A stretch of DNA of 28,573 nt from Oxalobacteraceae bacterium UBA6018. GTDB taxonomy: Bacteria > Pseudomonadota > Gammaproteobacteria > Burkholderiales > Burkholderiaceae_D. Each line of letters opens with the position of its first letter. Positions within the stretch are counted from its first letter, which is position 1. The position numbers and the translations under genes are program-made. A model generated the notes under the pieces. It saw nothing but the letters and a program-made list of their open reading frames with translations, did not search any database and was not told the origin of the DNA. Positions 7,901 through 15,169 of the stretch are shown piece by piece. Location: positions 591 to 29,163 of the forward strand of contig DIZW01000128.1 in assembly GCA_002428015.1 (NCBI GenBank). Reading direction: 5' to 3'.

Positions 7901-10900
7901 CTGGGGCAAGCCTCGCTGGCCACGCTGAGCACGCGCCAGGCCGCCGCCCTCCTCACGCGCCAGGCGTTCGCCCTCACCACCGAACAGATCGCCGCGCTCG
8001 ACAGCGCCCAGCTGGCGGCGCTCTCGAACGCCAGCGTGGCCGCGCTGTCGAGCGACCGGGTGGCCGCCATCGAAACGGCCGACCTGGCCGGCCTGCGCAC
8101 GGCCCAGGTGGCCGCGCTGGGCAGCGCGCAGATCGCGGCCCTCACGGCCGACCAGCTGGGCGCGCTCACCAGCCGCCAACTGGCCGTGCTCGGCAGCGCC
8201 CAGATGGCCGCCTTCGACAGCACCCGCTTCGCCGCCCTGTCCAGCATGGCCGCGCTGGGCACGCGCCAGATCGCCGCGCTCAGCACCGACCAACTGGCCG
8301 GCCTGGCCCTGGACGACGTGGCCGAACTGCGCACCAACCAGGTGGCGGCCCTGCGCGCCAGCCAGATCGCCGGCCTCACCGTCGACCAGATCGCCGCCCT
8401 GGACACGGCCCAGGCGCGCGCGCTGTCGAGCGCGGCTATCCGCGCGCTCTCGACCGACCAGTTGCTGGCGCTGAACCTGGACGATGTCGTGAGCCTGTCG
8501 ACGCGCCAGATCGCCGCCTTCAGCACGGGCCAGATCGCCGCGCTGAGCGTGGGCCAGATCGGCGTGCTGACCACCAGCCAGCTGGGCGGCATGAGCGCGG
8601 CGCAGAAGGCCGCCCTGTCCACCGAGCAGGTGGCCGCGCTGGCCTCGCTGGCGCCGTTCACCACCACCCAGATCGCCGCGCTGACGACCGAGCAGATCGC
8701 CAGCCTGTCGCTGACCAACCTGCAGAGCCTGCGCACGACCCAGGTGGCCGCGTTCACCACCGCCCAGGCCCAAGCCTTGACGAACGCCCAGCTCGGCGCG
8801 CTGCTGACGACCCAGTGGCGCGCCCTGACCACCGCCGCGGTGCGCGCCTTGGGCGTGGACCAGCTCGGCGCGATCGCACTGGAGGACGTGGCCGCGCTGC
8901 GCACCGCCCAGGTGACCGCGCTCGGCACCGACCAGGTCGTGGCGCTGACCGACGCCCAGGCCGGCGCCCTCACCACGGCCGGCATCGCCGCGCTCACCAC
9001 GGCCCAGGTGGGCGTGCTCAGCGCCAGCCAGATCGCCGCCTTCGGCTCGCTCGCGCCGCTCACCACGCGCCAGGTGGCCGCCCTCACCAGCGACCAGCTG
9101 GCCACGCTCGGCGCCGACGCCCTGCAGGCGCTGCGCACCAGCCAGGTCGCCGCGCTCGGCACGGTCCAGGTGGGCGGCTTGAGCGTCGACCAGATCGCCA
9201 GCCTGGGCACGGCCCAGGTGCGCGCACTCTCGACCGCCGCGCTGCGCGCGCTGTCGGCCGACCAGCTCGGCGCCATTTCGCTGGACGCCATCGCGGCCCT
9301 GCGCACCACCCAGGTGGCGGCCCTGTCGACCGACCAGATGGGCGCCCTGCTGACGACCCAGCTGCACGTGTTCACCAGCACCGAGATCAACGCCCTCAGC
9401 GCGGCCCAGATGGGCGCGCTGTCGGACGACCAGCTGCTCGAACTGGGCTCGATCGCCACCTATAGCCCGGCCCAGATCGCCGGCCTGTCGGCCACGCGCG
9501 TGGCCAGCATCACCCTGGGCGACCTGGCCGCGCTGTCGGCCGGCCAGATCGGCGCCATCACCAGCACCCAGGCCGCCGCCCTGACCACCGAGCAGATCGC
9601 CGCCTTCACCAGCGCCCAGATGGCCGCGCTGGGCACCGGCGCGGTGTCGGCCCTGAGCGTCGACCAGCTGCCGGCCATCGTCGCCGACGACCTGGCCGCG
9701 CTGCGCACCGTCCAGCTGGCGGTCCTCTCGACCATGCAGCTGGGCGCGCTCGCGCCTGAGCAGCTGAGCGCCCTGACCACGCGCCAGAGCGCCGCCCTGA
9801 GCAGCGCCCAGGTGGCCGCGCTCAGCATCGACCAGCTGGTGGCGCTCTCGAGCAGCCAGATCCGCGCCTTCTCGACCCGCGCCATCGCCGCGCTCACGCT
9901 CGACCAGGTCGCCCAGCTGGAACAGGACGACATCGGCGGCCTGCGCACGGCCCAGGTGGCCGCGCTCAGCACCGACCAGCTGGGCGCGCTCTCGACCACC
10001 CAGCTGGGGGCCTTCACCAGCGCGGCCATCGCCGCGCTTTCGATGGCGCAGCTGGGCGCGCTCTCGAGCGACCAGTTCCTGTCCATCGCCACCCTGCCCG
10101 CGCTGACCACGCGCCAGATCGCGACCCTGTCCACCAGCCAGTTGCAGGCGCTCGACCTGGACCACCTGGCCCAGTTGAGCGCGGCCCAGATCGGCGCGCT
10201 CACCAGCGCCCAGGGCGCGGCCCTGCTGACCACCCAGGTGGCCGCGCTGTCGCTCGACCAGGTGCGCGCCCTGTCCACCGTCGCCCTGCGCGCGCTGAGC
10301 GCCGAGCAGGTGGCCGCCATCACCCTGGACGATATCGCCGCGCTCAAGAGCACCCAGGTGGGCGCGCTCACCACCACCCAGGTGGCCGCGCTGAGCCTGG
10401 ACCAGAGCCTGGCGCTGTCGACCCGCACCCTGCAGGCGCTCGGCAGCGCCCAGGTGGCCGCGCTCACCAGCGCCCAGCTCGGCGTCCTGGCCCTGGGCGC
10501 CTTCACCACCAGGCAGGCGGCGGCCCTCACCACCGACCAGATCCTGGCGCTGCCGGCGGCCACGCTGGCCAGCCTGACGAGCAGCCAGTTGCGCGCCTTT
10601 TCCACGCGCCAGGCGAGCGTCCTGAGCACCGACCAGATCGCCGCGCTCGGCGCCGCGCAGGTGGGCGCGCTCTCGAGCGCGGTGGTGCGCGCGCTCACCA
10701 CCGAACAGCTGGGCGCCCTCACGGTGGAGGATATCGGCGCGCTGGCCACCACCCAGGTGGCCGCGCTGGCCACCGGCCAGATCGCCGCCCTCACGCTGGA
10801 CCAGATCGCGGCGCTGAACACGCGCGAACTGCGGGTGCTCTCGAGCGCCCAGATCCGCGCGCTCGGCACCGACCAGTTGAGCGTGCTGGCGGTGGGCGGC

Positions 10901-12931
10901 TTTTCCAGCGTGCAGATCACGGCCCTCAGTACCGACCAGCTGTCCAGCTTCGACCTGGACCGCATCGCCGCGCTCACCAGCGCCCAGGTGGGCGGCCTGA
11001 GCGGCGCGCAGGCGAGCGTCCTCAGCGCGGCCCAGCTCGGCGCCCTCAGCCCGCTCCAGTTCCGCGCCCTGTCCACCGGCGCCATCGTTGCGCTCAGCAC
11101 CGAGCAGATCGTCGCCCTGAACGGCGACGAGCTGGGCGCCCTGTCGACCCGCCAGGCCGCCGCGCTCTCGACCGCGCAGCTGGCCAGCCTCGGCACCGAC
11201 CAGATCGGATCGCTCGCCACCGGCGCGCTGGCGGCCCTGACCGTCGCCCAGCTGCGCGTGCTCGGCACCGACCAGCTGGCCGCGCTGCCCAGCCTGGCGC
11301 CGTTCACCACCGCCCAGATTGTCGCGCTCAGCTCGACCCAGATGGCCTCGTTCGACGAAGCCCACCTGGCGACCCTGCGCACCGCCCAGATCGCCGCCCT
11401 GAGCACGCGCCAGGTCCAGCAGCTCGGCACCGACCAGGTGGCGCTCTTGAACACGGCCCAGGTGCGCGCCCTAACCACCGTGGCCATGCGCGTGCTCACC
11501 ACCGAGCAGATCGGCGCCATCGCCCTTGACGACGTGCCCGCCCTGTCGAGCAGCCAGCTCAACGCCCTCAACACGAGCCAGGTCCAGGGCCTGACGGTGC
11601 AGCAGATCGGCGTGCTCGGCACCGACCAGGTGCGCGCCCTCAGCCCGACCCTGGTGCACGTGCTCGCCAACGAGCAGCTGGCCGCCATCGGCGACCTCGG
11701 CGTGCTGCGTACCAGCCAGATCGCGGCGCTCTCGACCGACCAGCTCAGCGCGCTCACCGTGCCGACCCTGGCCGCGTTCAGCACCGCCCAGCTGGCGGCC
11801 CTCGTGGGCGGCCAGGCCGCCGGCCTGTCCGCCGCGGCCCTGACCGCCTTCGACGGTGAGCAGGTGCGCTCCCTCTCGACCGGCCTGCTCAAGGCGCTCT
11901 CGGCCGACCAGTTAAACGCCATCGACCCGGCCGATATCGGCATGCTGCGCACCACCCAGATCACCATACTCGGCACCACCCAGGTGGCCGCGCTGACCTT
12001 GGCGCAGATCGGCGCGCTCAGCACCAGCCAGATGCGCGCGTTCAAACTGTCCCAGGTGGCCGCGCTCACGGCCGACCAGGTCGACGCGCTCACCACCACC
12101 CAGCACGCGGCGCTCAGCGCCACCCAGCTGGCGGTGCTGCCGCTGGGCAGTCCGCTGGTCCTCGACCTGAACGGCAACGGCGTGCAGACCGTGTCAGTGG
12201 CGGCCGGAGTGCGCTTTGACCTGTACGCCGACGGCGCCAAGGTCAACACCGGCTGGGTCGGCGGCGCCGACGGCCTGCTCGCGCTCGACCGCAACGGCAA
12301 CGGCACGATCGACAACGGCGGCGAACTATTCGGCACCGCCACCACGCTGGCCGACGGCAGCCGCGCCAGCGACGGCTTCGCCGCGCTGGGCGCGCTCGAC
12401 ACCAACGGCGACGGCGTCATCGACGCGCGTGACGCGGCCTTCGGGCAGCTGCGCGTGTGGGTGGACGCCAACGCCGACGGGGTCAGCCAGGCCGGCGAAC
12501 TGCGCAGCCTCGACGCGCTCGGCATCGCCAGTCTGGGACTGGGCGCGCAGACCGTGAGCGAGAAAAGCCAGGGCAACTGGATAGGGTTGAGCGGCAGCTT
12601 CACGCGCACCGACGGCACGGTGGCGCAGATGGCCGACGTATGGTTCGCGGCCCAGCGCGCCCCCACCGCCCTGCAGGACAAGGTCAGCGCGCTGACCGAG
12701 GCCATCGCAAGCTTCGGCAGCCCGGCCACGCCGGCGGCCGGCACGAGCGGCAGCTTGACCGACAGCCCAACCCAGGGCGCGCTGGCCGGCAGCGTCGCGG
12801 TGCTGGCCGACCAGCTTGGGCGCTATGCCAACGGCAGCGGCGCCCAGCTGAGCGCGCCGGACCTCGACCCGGCACGCCGGCGCGCGCTGCTTGACGCCAG
12901 CGCCGCTTTACTGGCCGTGCACAAGCCGTGA
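4988..12931 (+). CDS. Giant octapeptide-repeat protein with C-terminal calcium-loop domain, function unknown
   Basis: The protein has 2647 residues. The ATG at 4988 has GGAG at 4976-4979, eight bases upstream. There is no signal peptide or transmembrane segment. Residues 5 to about 2384 are octads of the form [IVL]-x-A-L-[ST]-[ST]-x-Q, for example VAALSTSQ and IGALSTGQ. From residue 285 on they are grouped in 134-residue super-units separated by a six-residue insert (types SLAPF, SLDGL). S/T-x-x-Q resembles a helix N-cap box, so a solenoid of short helices is one guess; a beta-solenoid is another. Residues ~2388-2560 form a compact Gly/Asp-rich domain with DLNGNG (D2393), DRNGNGTIDNGGE (D2434), DTNGDGVID (D2471) and DANADGVSQAGE (D2493). 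The last two or three are EF-hand-like loops, as seen at the ends of large secreted repeat proteins. The C-terminal 85 residues are Ala-rich. No family is named with confidence. Surface adhesin, secreted matrix protein or intracellular scaffold are all open. Confidence 0.9.
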   Translation: MTSLVAALSTSQVAALTTSQLASLSSDDIATFGTDQLSVLSTAQIGAIAADGVAALSTDQIDVLSTRQLSALSSVQIGALSTGQLQVFDTADVRALLTGQLAALSADQIGALSTAGLALLRTAQVAALTSVQAAGLTTDQIAALGASQLKALSTMAIGVLATDQLAAMQSGGLAQLTTAQIRALGADQLGGLSTDQIGALSTAQAAALASAAIAALSTDQIAALGTRDLNALTSVQLGALGAEQVQALTTGQLAALTTRIIGALGLAQVASLTSDQLAALSTLAPFSSAQIGALTPDQVATLGTADLAALSSNQLNALGVDQVAMLSTDQIAALTTRQAAQLSTTIVTSLNTAQIAAFETRDVTHLNSAQLAVLSDEQLAALSSTQMPALSSSALAGLSDYQVSMLSAAQLTALTGLATLSTTQIAGLGAGQIAALLTGQVAAFTSAQLAVLSGDQLAALTTDQITALSTRQAAALSSTLLASLSTSQIGALQTRELALFSSGQVAALTLEQTAVLTSAQVHAWSTAAATGLTLEQIGALSDTQLDALRSLAALTTRQMGGLTTSQLAALNDPDLLSLTTRQVAALGGDQLLGLSTAQVAILTTAQARALDPAALATLSTDQIGALALADVAALSTRQVAWLGLDQLAALGSAQLNALTSAQVSALTGEQVASLSSAQLAALSSLDGLSTRQIASLATVQLATLGTDAISALQVRQIAALLPEQVGALTTDQLAAFSTAQMHALSSTTLAALTTDQVGAISVDDIAGLSTRQVAALGSAQLAAFSDAQWAALTSAEVAALRTEQLLTLNTAQLGALASLDGLSTRQVAALSTAQVAGIGLSAMALLQTRQLAALTARQAAALGTDQLAALSSLQVRALSTVALRALGTDSIAALTADDIGGLRTSALAALSTDQVAALTTTQMAALQSAQPGAFSSAQLRALGTDQLAALATLAGLSTRQIVTLGTDQLASLGQASLATLSTRQAAALLTRQAFALTTEQIAALDSAQLAALSNASVAALSSDRVAAIETADLAGLRTAQVAALGSAQIAALTADQLGALTSRQLAVLGSAQMAAFDSTRFAALSSMAALGTRQIAALSTDQLAGLALDDVAELRTNQVAALRASQIAGLTVDQIAALDTAQARALSSAAIRALSTDQLLALNLDDVVSLSTRQIAAFSTGQIAALSVGQIGVLTTSQLGGMSAAQKAALSTEQVAALASLAPFTTTQIAALTTEQIASLSLTNLQSLRTTQVAAFTTAQAQALTNAQLGALLTTQWRALTTAAVRALGVDQLGAIALEDVAALRTAQVTALGTDQVVALTDAQAGALTTAGIAALTTAQVGVLSASQIAAFGSLAPLTTRQVAALTSDQLATLGADALQALRTSQVAALGTVQVGGLSVDQIASLGTAQVRALSTAALRALSADQLGAISLDAIAALRTTQVAALSTDQMGALLTTQLHVFTSTEINALSAAQMGALSDDQLLELGSIATYSPAQIAGLSATRVASITLGDLAALSAGQIGAITSTQAAALTTEQIAAFTSAQMAALGTGAVSALSVDQLPAIVADDLAALRTVQLAVLSTMQLGALAPEQLSALTTRQSAALSSAQVAALSIDQLVALSSSQIRAFSTRAIAALTLDQVAQLEQDDIGGLRTAQVAALSTDQLGALSTTQLGAFTSAAIAALSMAQLGALSSDQFLSIATLPALTTRQIATLSTSQLQALDLDHLAQLSAAQIGALTSAQGAALLTTQVAALSLDQVRALSTVALRALSAEQVAAITLDDIAALKSTQVGALTTTQVAALSLDQSLALSTRTLQALGSAQVAALTSAQLGVLALGAFTTRQAAALTTDQILALPAATLASLTSSQLRAFSTRQASVLSTDQIAALGAAQVGALSSAVVRALTTEQLGALTVEDIGALATTQVAALATGQIAALTLDQIAALNTRELRVLSSAQIRALGTDQLSVLAVGGFSSVQITALSTDQLSSFDLDRIAALTSAQVGGLSGAQASVLSAAQLGALSPLQFRALSTGAIVALSTEQIVALNGDELGALSTRQAAALSTAQLASLGTDQIGSLATGALAALTVAQLRVLGTDQLAALPSLAPFTTAQIVALSSTQMASFDEAHLATLRTAQIAALSTRQVQQLGTDQVALLNTAQVRALTTVAMRVLTTEQIGAIALDDVPALSSSQLNALNTSQVQGLTVQQIGVLGTDQVRALSPTLVHVLANEQLAAIGDLGVLRTSQIAALSTDQLSALTVPTLAAFSTAQLAALVGGQAAGLSAAALTAFDGEQVRSLSTGLLKALSADQLNAIDPADIGMLRTTQITILGTTQVAALTLAQIGALSTSQMRAFKLSQVAALTADQVDALTTTQHAALSATQLAVLPLGSPLVLDLNGNGVQTVSVAAGVRFDLYADGAKVNTGWVGGADGLLALDRNGNGTIDNGGELFGTATTLADGSRASDGFAALGALDTNGDGVIDARDAAFGQLRVWVDANADGVSQAGELRSLDALGIASLGLGAQTVSEKSQGNWIGLSGSFTRTDGTVAQMADVWFAAQRAPTALQDKVSALTEAIASFGSPATPAAGTSGSLTDSPTQGALAGSVAVLADQLGRYANGSGAQLSAPDLDPARRRALLDASAALLAVHKP
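5000..12139 (+). repeat. 24-bp (octapeptide) array with 402-bp higher-order period
   Basis: The array is built from 24-bp units. The codon before the [L/F/Y]-[ST] of each linker falls at 5840, 6242, 6644, 7046, 7448, 7850, 8252, 8654, 9056 and 9458. These are nine consecutive intervals of exactly 402 bp (16 octads plus 6 residues). The next positions are 10100, 10499, 10898, 11300 and 11702, giving intervals of 642, 399, 399, 402 and 402. A second landmark, an octad of the type DD-I-A-x-L-R-T, repeats with the same spacing (for example 7277, 7679, 9689, 9929, 10331, 10730, 11129, 11531, 11933). The first 852 bp (to 5840) lack the linker. Copies differ in codon choice, so the array is old rather than freshly amplified. 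Confidence 0.93.
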
Positions 12932-12976
12932 TGAGCGGTACGAAATCGATGCGACTCTTCGGATAAGCGCATCACC

Positions 12977-12993
12977 AAAAACCGCTGGTTTTT
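12977..12993. terminator. Small AT-rich hairpin, possible terminator after the giant gene
   Basis: This is a perfect 7-bp inverted repeat, AAAAACC-GCT-GGTTTTT, 45 bases after the stop of the giant gene. Its T run on the plus strand resembles a weak intrinsic terminator, but it has only two G-C pairs in the stem. Confidence 0.3.
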
Positions 12994-13077
12994 CGTCCGA
13001 CAACGCAATCACCCAGTGTCGACGCATAAACTTCTTCCGCTCCGTTTTTAGCGACACACGACAGTGTTGGACGCAAA

Positions 13078-13109
13078 AGTCCCCACCAATTTTTAGTGGG
13101 GACTATTTT
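13078..13109. terminator. Strong hairpin with T-rich tail; terminator or mobile-element remnant
   Basis: This is a perfect 9-bp stem, AGTCCCCAC / GTGGGGACT, with loop CAATTTTTA followed by ATTTT. It lies between the convergent ends of the giant gene (plus) and the NmrA-like gene (minus), where a bidirectional terminator is expected. The flanks (TGTTGGACGCAAAAG before, TTTTGGGGGCG after) are also roughly mirror-symmetric. That resembles terminal repeats of an insertion element, but no transposase is present. The rest of the 243-base gap (12932-13174) shows nothing else recognisable. Confidence 0.5.
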
Positions 13110-13174
13110 GGGGGCGAATTGACCTTCGCCGATTCCCTAGCCGTTCAGCGAAGCCGACCATCCACCGCGAGCCC

Positions 13175-14074
13175 TTAGCGCTGTCGCTGCGCCAGTTCGG
13201 CGATAACCCGTTCCAGCGGCGTCGTTCCTGCCCTTTCCACCGCGCCGGAATCGCTCTTGATGTCGATATGCGCGCAATTGAGACCACAGGTCATTTCGAT
13301 GAAACCAGCAAGTGCAGCCTTCGAGAAATGGGCATCCGCCAGCGCCTTGGGCCACTCGGCTTCCGGCACGACTGCCACATCGACGGGTTTCCCGAGCGTG
13401 GCTGACACGATGGCGGCGACATCGCCAGGGGTGTAGTCCTTGGGCCCCGCGAGAGTGACGCTGCGGGTACCCGACCATTGTTCCTGCAGCAAAGCAGCCG
13501 CGGCGCTACCGACATCCACAGTCGCCACCATCGGCAGTGGGCGCTGTGGCGGCGACAGAAACGTTGGCAAGCTTGAGTTGCGCACGGCATGTCCGACCAT
13601 CGGCATCCAGTTCTCCATGAAATACGCCGCGCGCAGGAAGGTGGCGAAAACACCTGCTTCGCCTAAACGCTGCTCGAACATGCGGTTCATCATGATCCAT
13701 CCCGTCCCGCTTTCACGGTCGGCGCCCACCGAGGACAGAGCCACCAGCCTGGGCACGTCCGCCGCAAGGGCGGCGCGCGCCGTGGTGTCGGCAATCATGT
13801 CAGCCCGCTCGAACAGGTCTTCACGGTCGTAGGCTTGCGGACTGACGACATAGGCGCCCTGGGCCCGACTGAGCGCATTGGTCATCGAGGCCAGGTCGGT
13901 CAGGTCGGCCACGGCGATCTCTGCGCCGCGTTCGGCCCATGGGCGGCCCTTGGCGCTGTCGCGCACCACGACGCGCACAGAATGGCCCGAGCGCAAAAGC
14001 GCATCGGCGGCGGCGGCGCCAGTGCGGCCGGTCACACCGAACACAACGTAAGGAAGGGGGGAGGAAACAGCCAT
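13175..14074 (-). CDS. NmrA-like / atypical short-chain NAD(P)-binding protein
   Basis: The 299-residue protein has an N-terminal Rossmann nucleotide-binding motif, GVTGRTG (residues 13-19, GxxGxxG). It continues with RSGHSVRVVVRDS, a conserved AVADLTD segment and LVALSSVGAD. This is the layout of NmrA/quinone-oxidoreductase-2-like atypical SDR proteins, which act as NAD(P)H-dependent oxidoreductases or redox sensors. The SDR catalytic YxxxK is not evident, in line with the NmrA branch. The ATG at 14074 has AGGAGA six bases upstream on the minus strand. Longer in-frame readings upstream would overlap lysR and are not credible. It diverges from the LysR gene and is probably its target. The substrate is unknown. 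Confidence 0.85.
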   Translation of the reverse strand: MAVSSPLPYVVFGVTGRTGAAAADALLRSGHSVRVVVRDSAKGRPWAERGAEIAVADLTDLASMTNALSRAQGAYVVSPQAYDREDLFERADMIADTTARAALAADVPRLVALSSVGADRESGTGWIMMNRMFEQRLGEAGVFATFLRAAYFMENWMPMVGHAVRNSSLPTFLSPPQRPLPMVATVDVGSAAAALLQEQWSGTRSVTLAGPKDYTPGDVAAIVSATLGKPVDVAVVPEAEWPKALADAHFSKAALAGFIEMTCGLNCAHIDIKSDSGAVERAGTTPLERVIAELAQRQR

Positions 14075-14106
14075 ATAAAATCTCCTGTTAAGATGAAACA
14101 GAAGCG

Positions 14107-14127
14107 TGCATGATTTCCCGACATGCA
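14107..14127. promoter_or_regulatory. Palindromic LysR-type operator candidate
   Basis: TGCATG (14107-14112), nine bases, then CATGCA (14122-14127) is a perfect 6+6 inverted repeat. It contains the T-N11-A core (T at 14111, A at 14123) typical of LysR-family sites. It lies in the short gap between the divergent NmrA-like and LysR genes, where the regulator would control both. It also argues against the GTG at 14106 as the lysR start. Confidence 0.55.
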
Positions 14128-14153
14128 TCAATAACATGAAGAGCATAGTCAAA

Positions 14154-15065
14154 ATGCACCAAGTGGATTTGTCTGCGATCGACCTCAACCTGTTAAAACT
14201 GTTCGAAGCACTGGTTCGGGAACGCAGTGTCACCCAGGCCGGCCTGCGCTTGGGCTTGAGCCAGCCGGCCTCCAGCCGTGCGCTGGGACGACTGCGGACC
14301 ATGCTCGGCGATCGCCTGGTAGTGCGCGGCAAGCTCGGACTGGAACTGACGCCACGCGGCGAAGCGCTGGCAGGTCCGGTGGCCAGGTTGCTGGACGACG
14401 CCCGAGGGATCGTCTCACCTGCCGTCTTCGATCCCGCTTCGGCGACGGGGCGGATCACGATCGCCGCGCACGATCACCTGAGCTTGCTGGTCCTTGCCGA
14501 TTTGCTCGCCCGCTTCGAGCGCCATGCGCCCGCGCTAAGTCTCCATATCGCCCAACCCGCCGGGGACAACGTGCGGCTCGTCGAGCATGGGAAAGTGGAT
14601 CTGGCACTGGGCATTTTCGAGGCACTGCCCGGCAGCCTCTATCGACGCGGCCTTTACACTGACAGCCTGACGTGCGTGGTGCGATCCGATCACCCCGGCT
14701 TCGCTGGGGGACTCAGCCTGGAGCGTTATGTGGCGCTGCGCCACGTTGCCGTGACCATTTCCGGCGTGGGAGAAAGTGCGGTCGACGTCGCCCTCTCGAC
14801 ACTGGGGCTGACCCGCCACGTCGCGCTGCGCGTTCCCCACTTTCTCGCCGGTGCGATGTTCGTGGCGGACAGCGACATGATTCTCACGTTGCCAAGCCGA
14901 TTGGCGCGCCGACTTGCGCAAAGGCTCCCGCTCATGCTCCTGGACCTGCCGCTACAAGTTGCTCCCTTGTCGTTTGCCATGATTTGGCACGAACGCTTCC
15001 ATGGCGACCCTGCCCATGCCTGGGTAAGGCAACAGCTTTTGGACGTCGTTGCGTCGTTCAATTAG
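14154..15065 (+). CDS. LysR-family transcriptional regulator
   Basis: The winged helix-turn-helix is at the N-terminus (DLNLLKLFEALVRERSVTQAG, then LGLSQPASSRALGRLRTMLGDRLVVR). A substrate-binding domain follows, with GRITIAAHDHLSLLVLADLLARF and, later, VDLALGIFEALPGSLYRRGLYTD. This is the MetR/NodD/PnbR-like branch that often controls a divergent oxidoreductase gene. The start is taken at ATG 14154 (303 residues), with GAAGAG 10 bases upstream and the usual short lead-in to the HTH. ATG 14136 and GTG 14106 are in frame but would overlap the operator or lack a ribosome-binding site. The effector is unknown. The gene is unrelated to flagella. Confidence 0.88.
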   Translation: MHQVDLSAIDLNLLKLFEALVRERSVTQAGLRLGLSQPASSRALGRLRTMLGDRLVVRGKLGLELTPRGEALAGPVARLLDDARGIVSPAVFDPASATGRITIAAHDHLSLLVLADLLARFERHAPALSLHIAQPAGDNVRLVEHGKVDLALGIFEALPGSLYRRGLYTDSLTCVVRSDHPGFAGGLSLERYVALRHVAVTISGVGESAVDVALSTLGLTRHVALRVPHFLAGAMFVADSDMILTLPSRLARRLAQRLPLMLLDLPLQVAPLSFAMIWHERFHGDPAHAWVRQQLLDVVASFN

Positions 15066-15145
15066 GCGGGATTCGCTATCGCAATTAGGAGCTGGTGTTC
15101 AGGCGCAGCTGGACGCCCGCCGCATGACTTGTCGGTGGACGAGAC

Positions 15146-15160
15146 GGCGGCCAGGCCGCC
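15146..15160. terminator. GC-rich hairpin between convergent lysR and flgL
   Basis: GGCGGC-CAG-GCCGCC forms a 6-bp perfect stem in the 104-base gap between the lysR and flgL stops. It has no T tract on either side, so if it ends transcription it would do so imperfectly or with Rho. Confidence 0.3.
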
Positions 15161-15169
15161 GCCAGGCGC

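Noticed and set aside
6488..11365. Very long open frames on the minus strand (over 1600 codons) and other frames inside the giant repeat gene
   Set aside because: They come from the 24-bp periodic, GC-rich coding pattern, which removes stops from several frames at once. Their translations are low-complexity, and the plus-strand frame alone has a ribosome-binding site and a folded C-terminal domain.
5000..12139. TAL-effector-like DNA-binding repeats (similarity to LTPxQVVAIAS)
   Set aside because: Only the short L-S/T-x-x-Q-V-x-A-L pattern is shared. The unit is 8 residues, not 33-35, and there is no variable di-residue or second helix.
5000..12139. CRISPR array or RTX calcium nonapeptides
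   Set aside because: The 24-bp units have no spacers and are coding throughout. The octad lacks the GGxGxDxUx pattern of RTX repeats.
13078..13109. Definite insertion sequence
   Set aside because: There is no transposase or target duplication in sight. The hairpin alone fits a terminator between convergent genes equally well.
14106..14153. GTG at 14106 as lysR start (319 residues)
   Set aside because: It would place the palindromic operator inside the coding region, and no ribosome-binding site precedes it.
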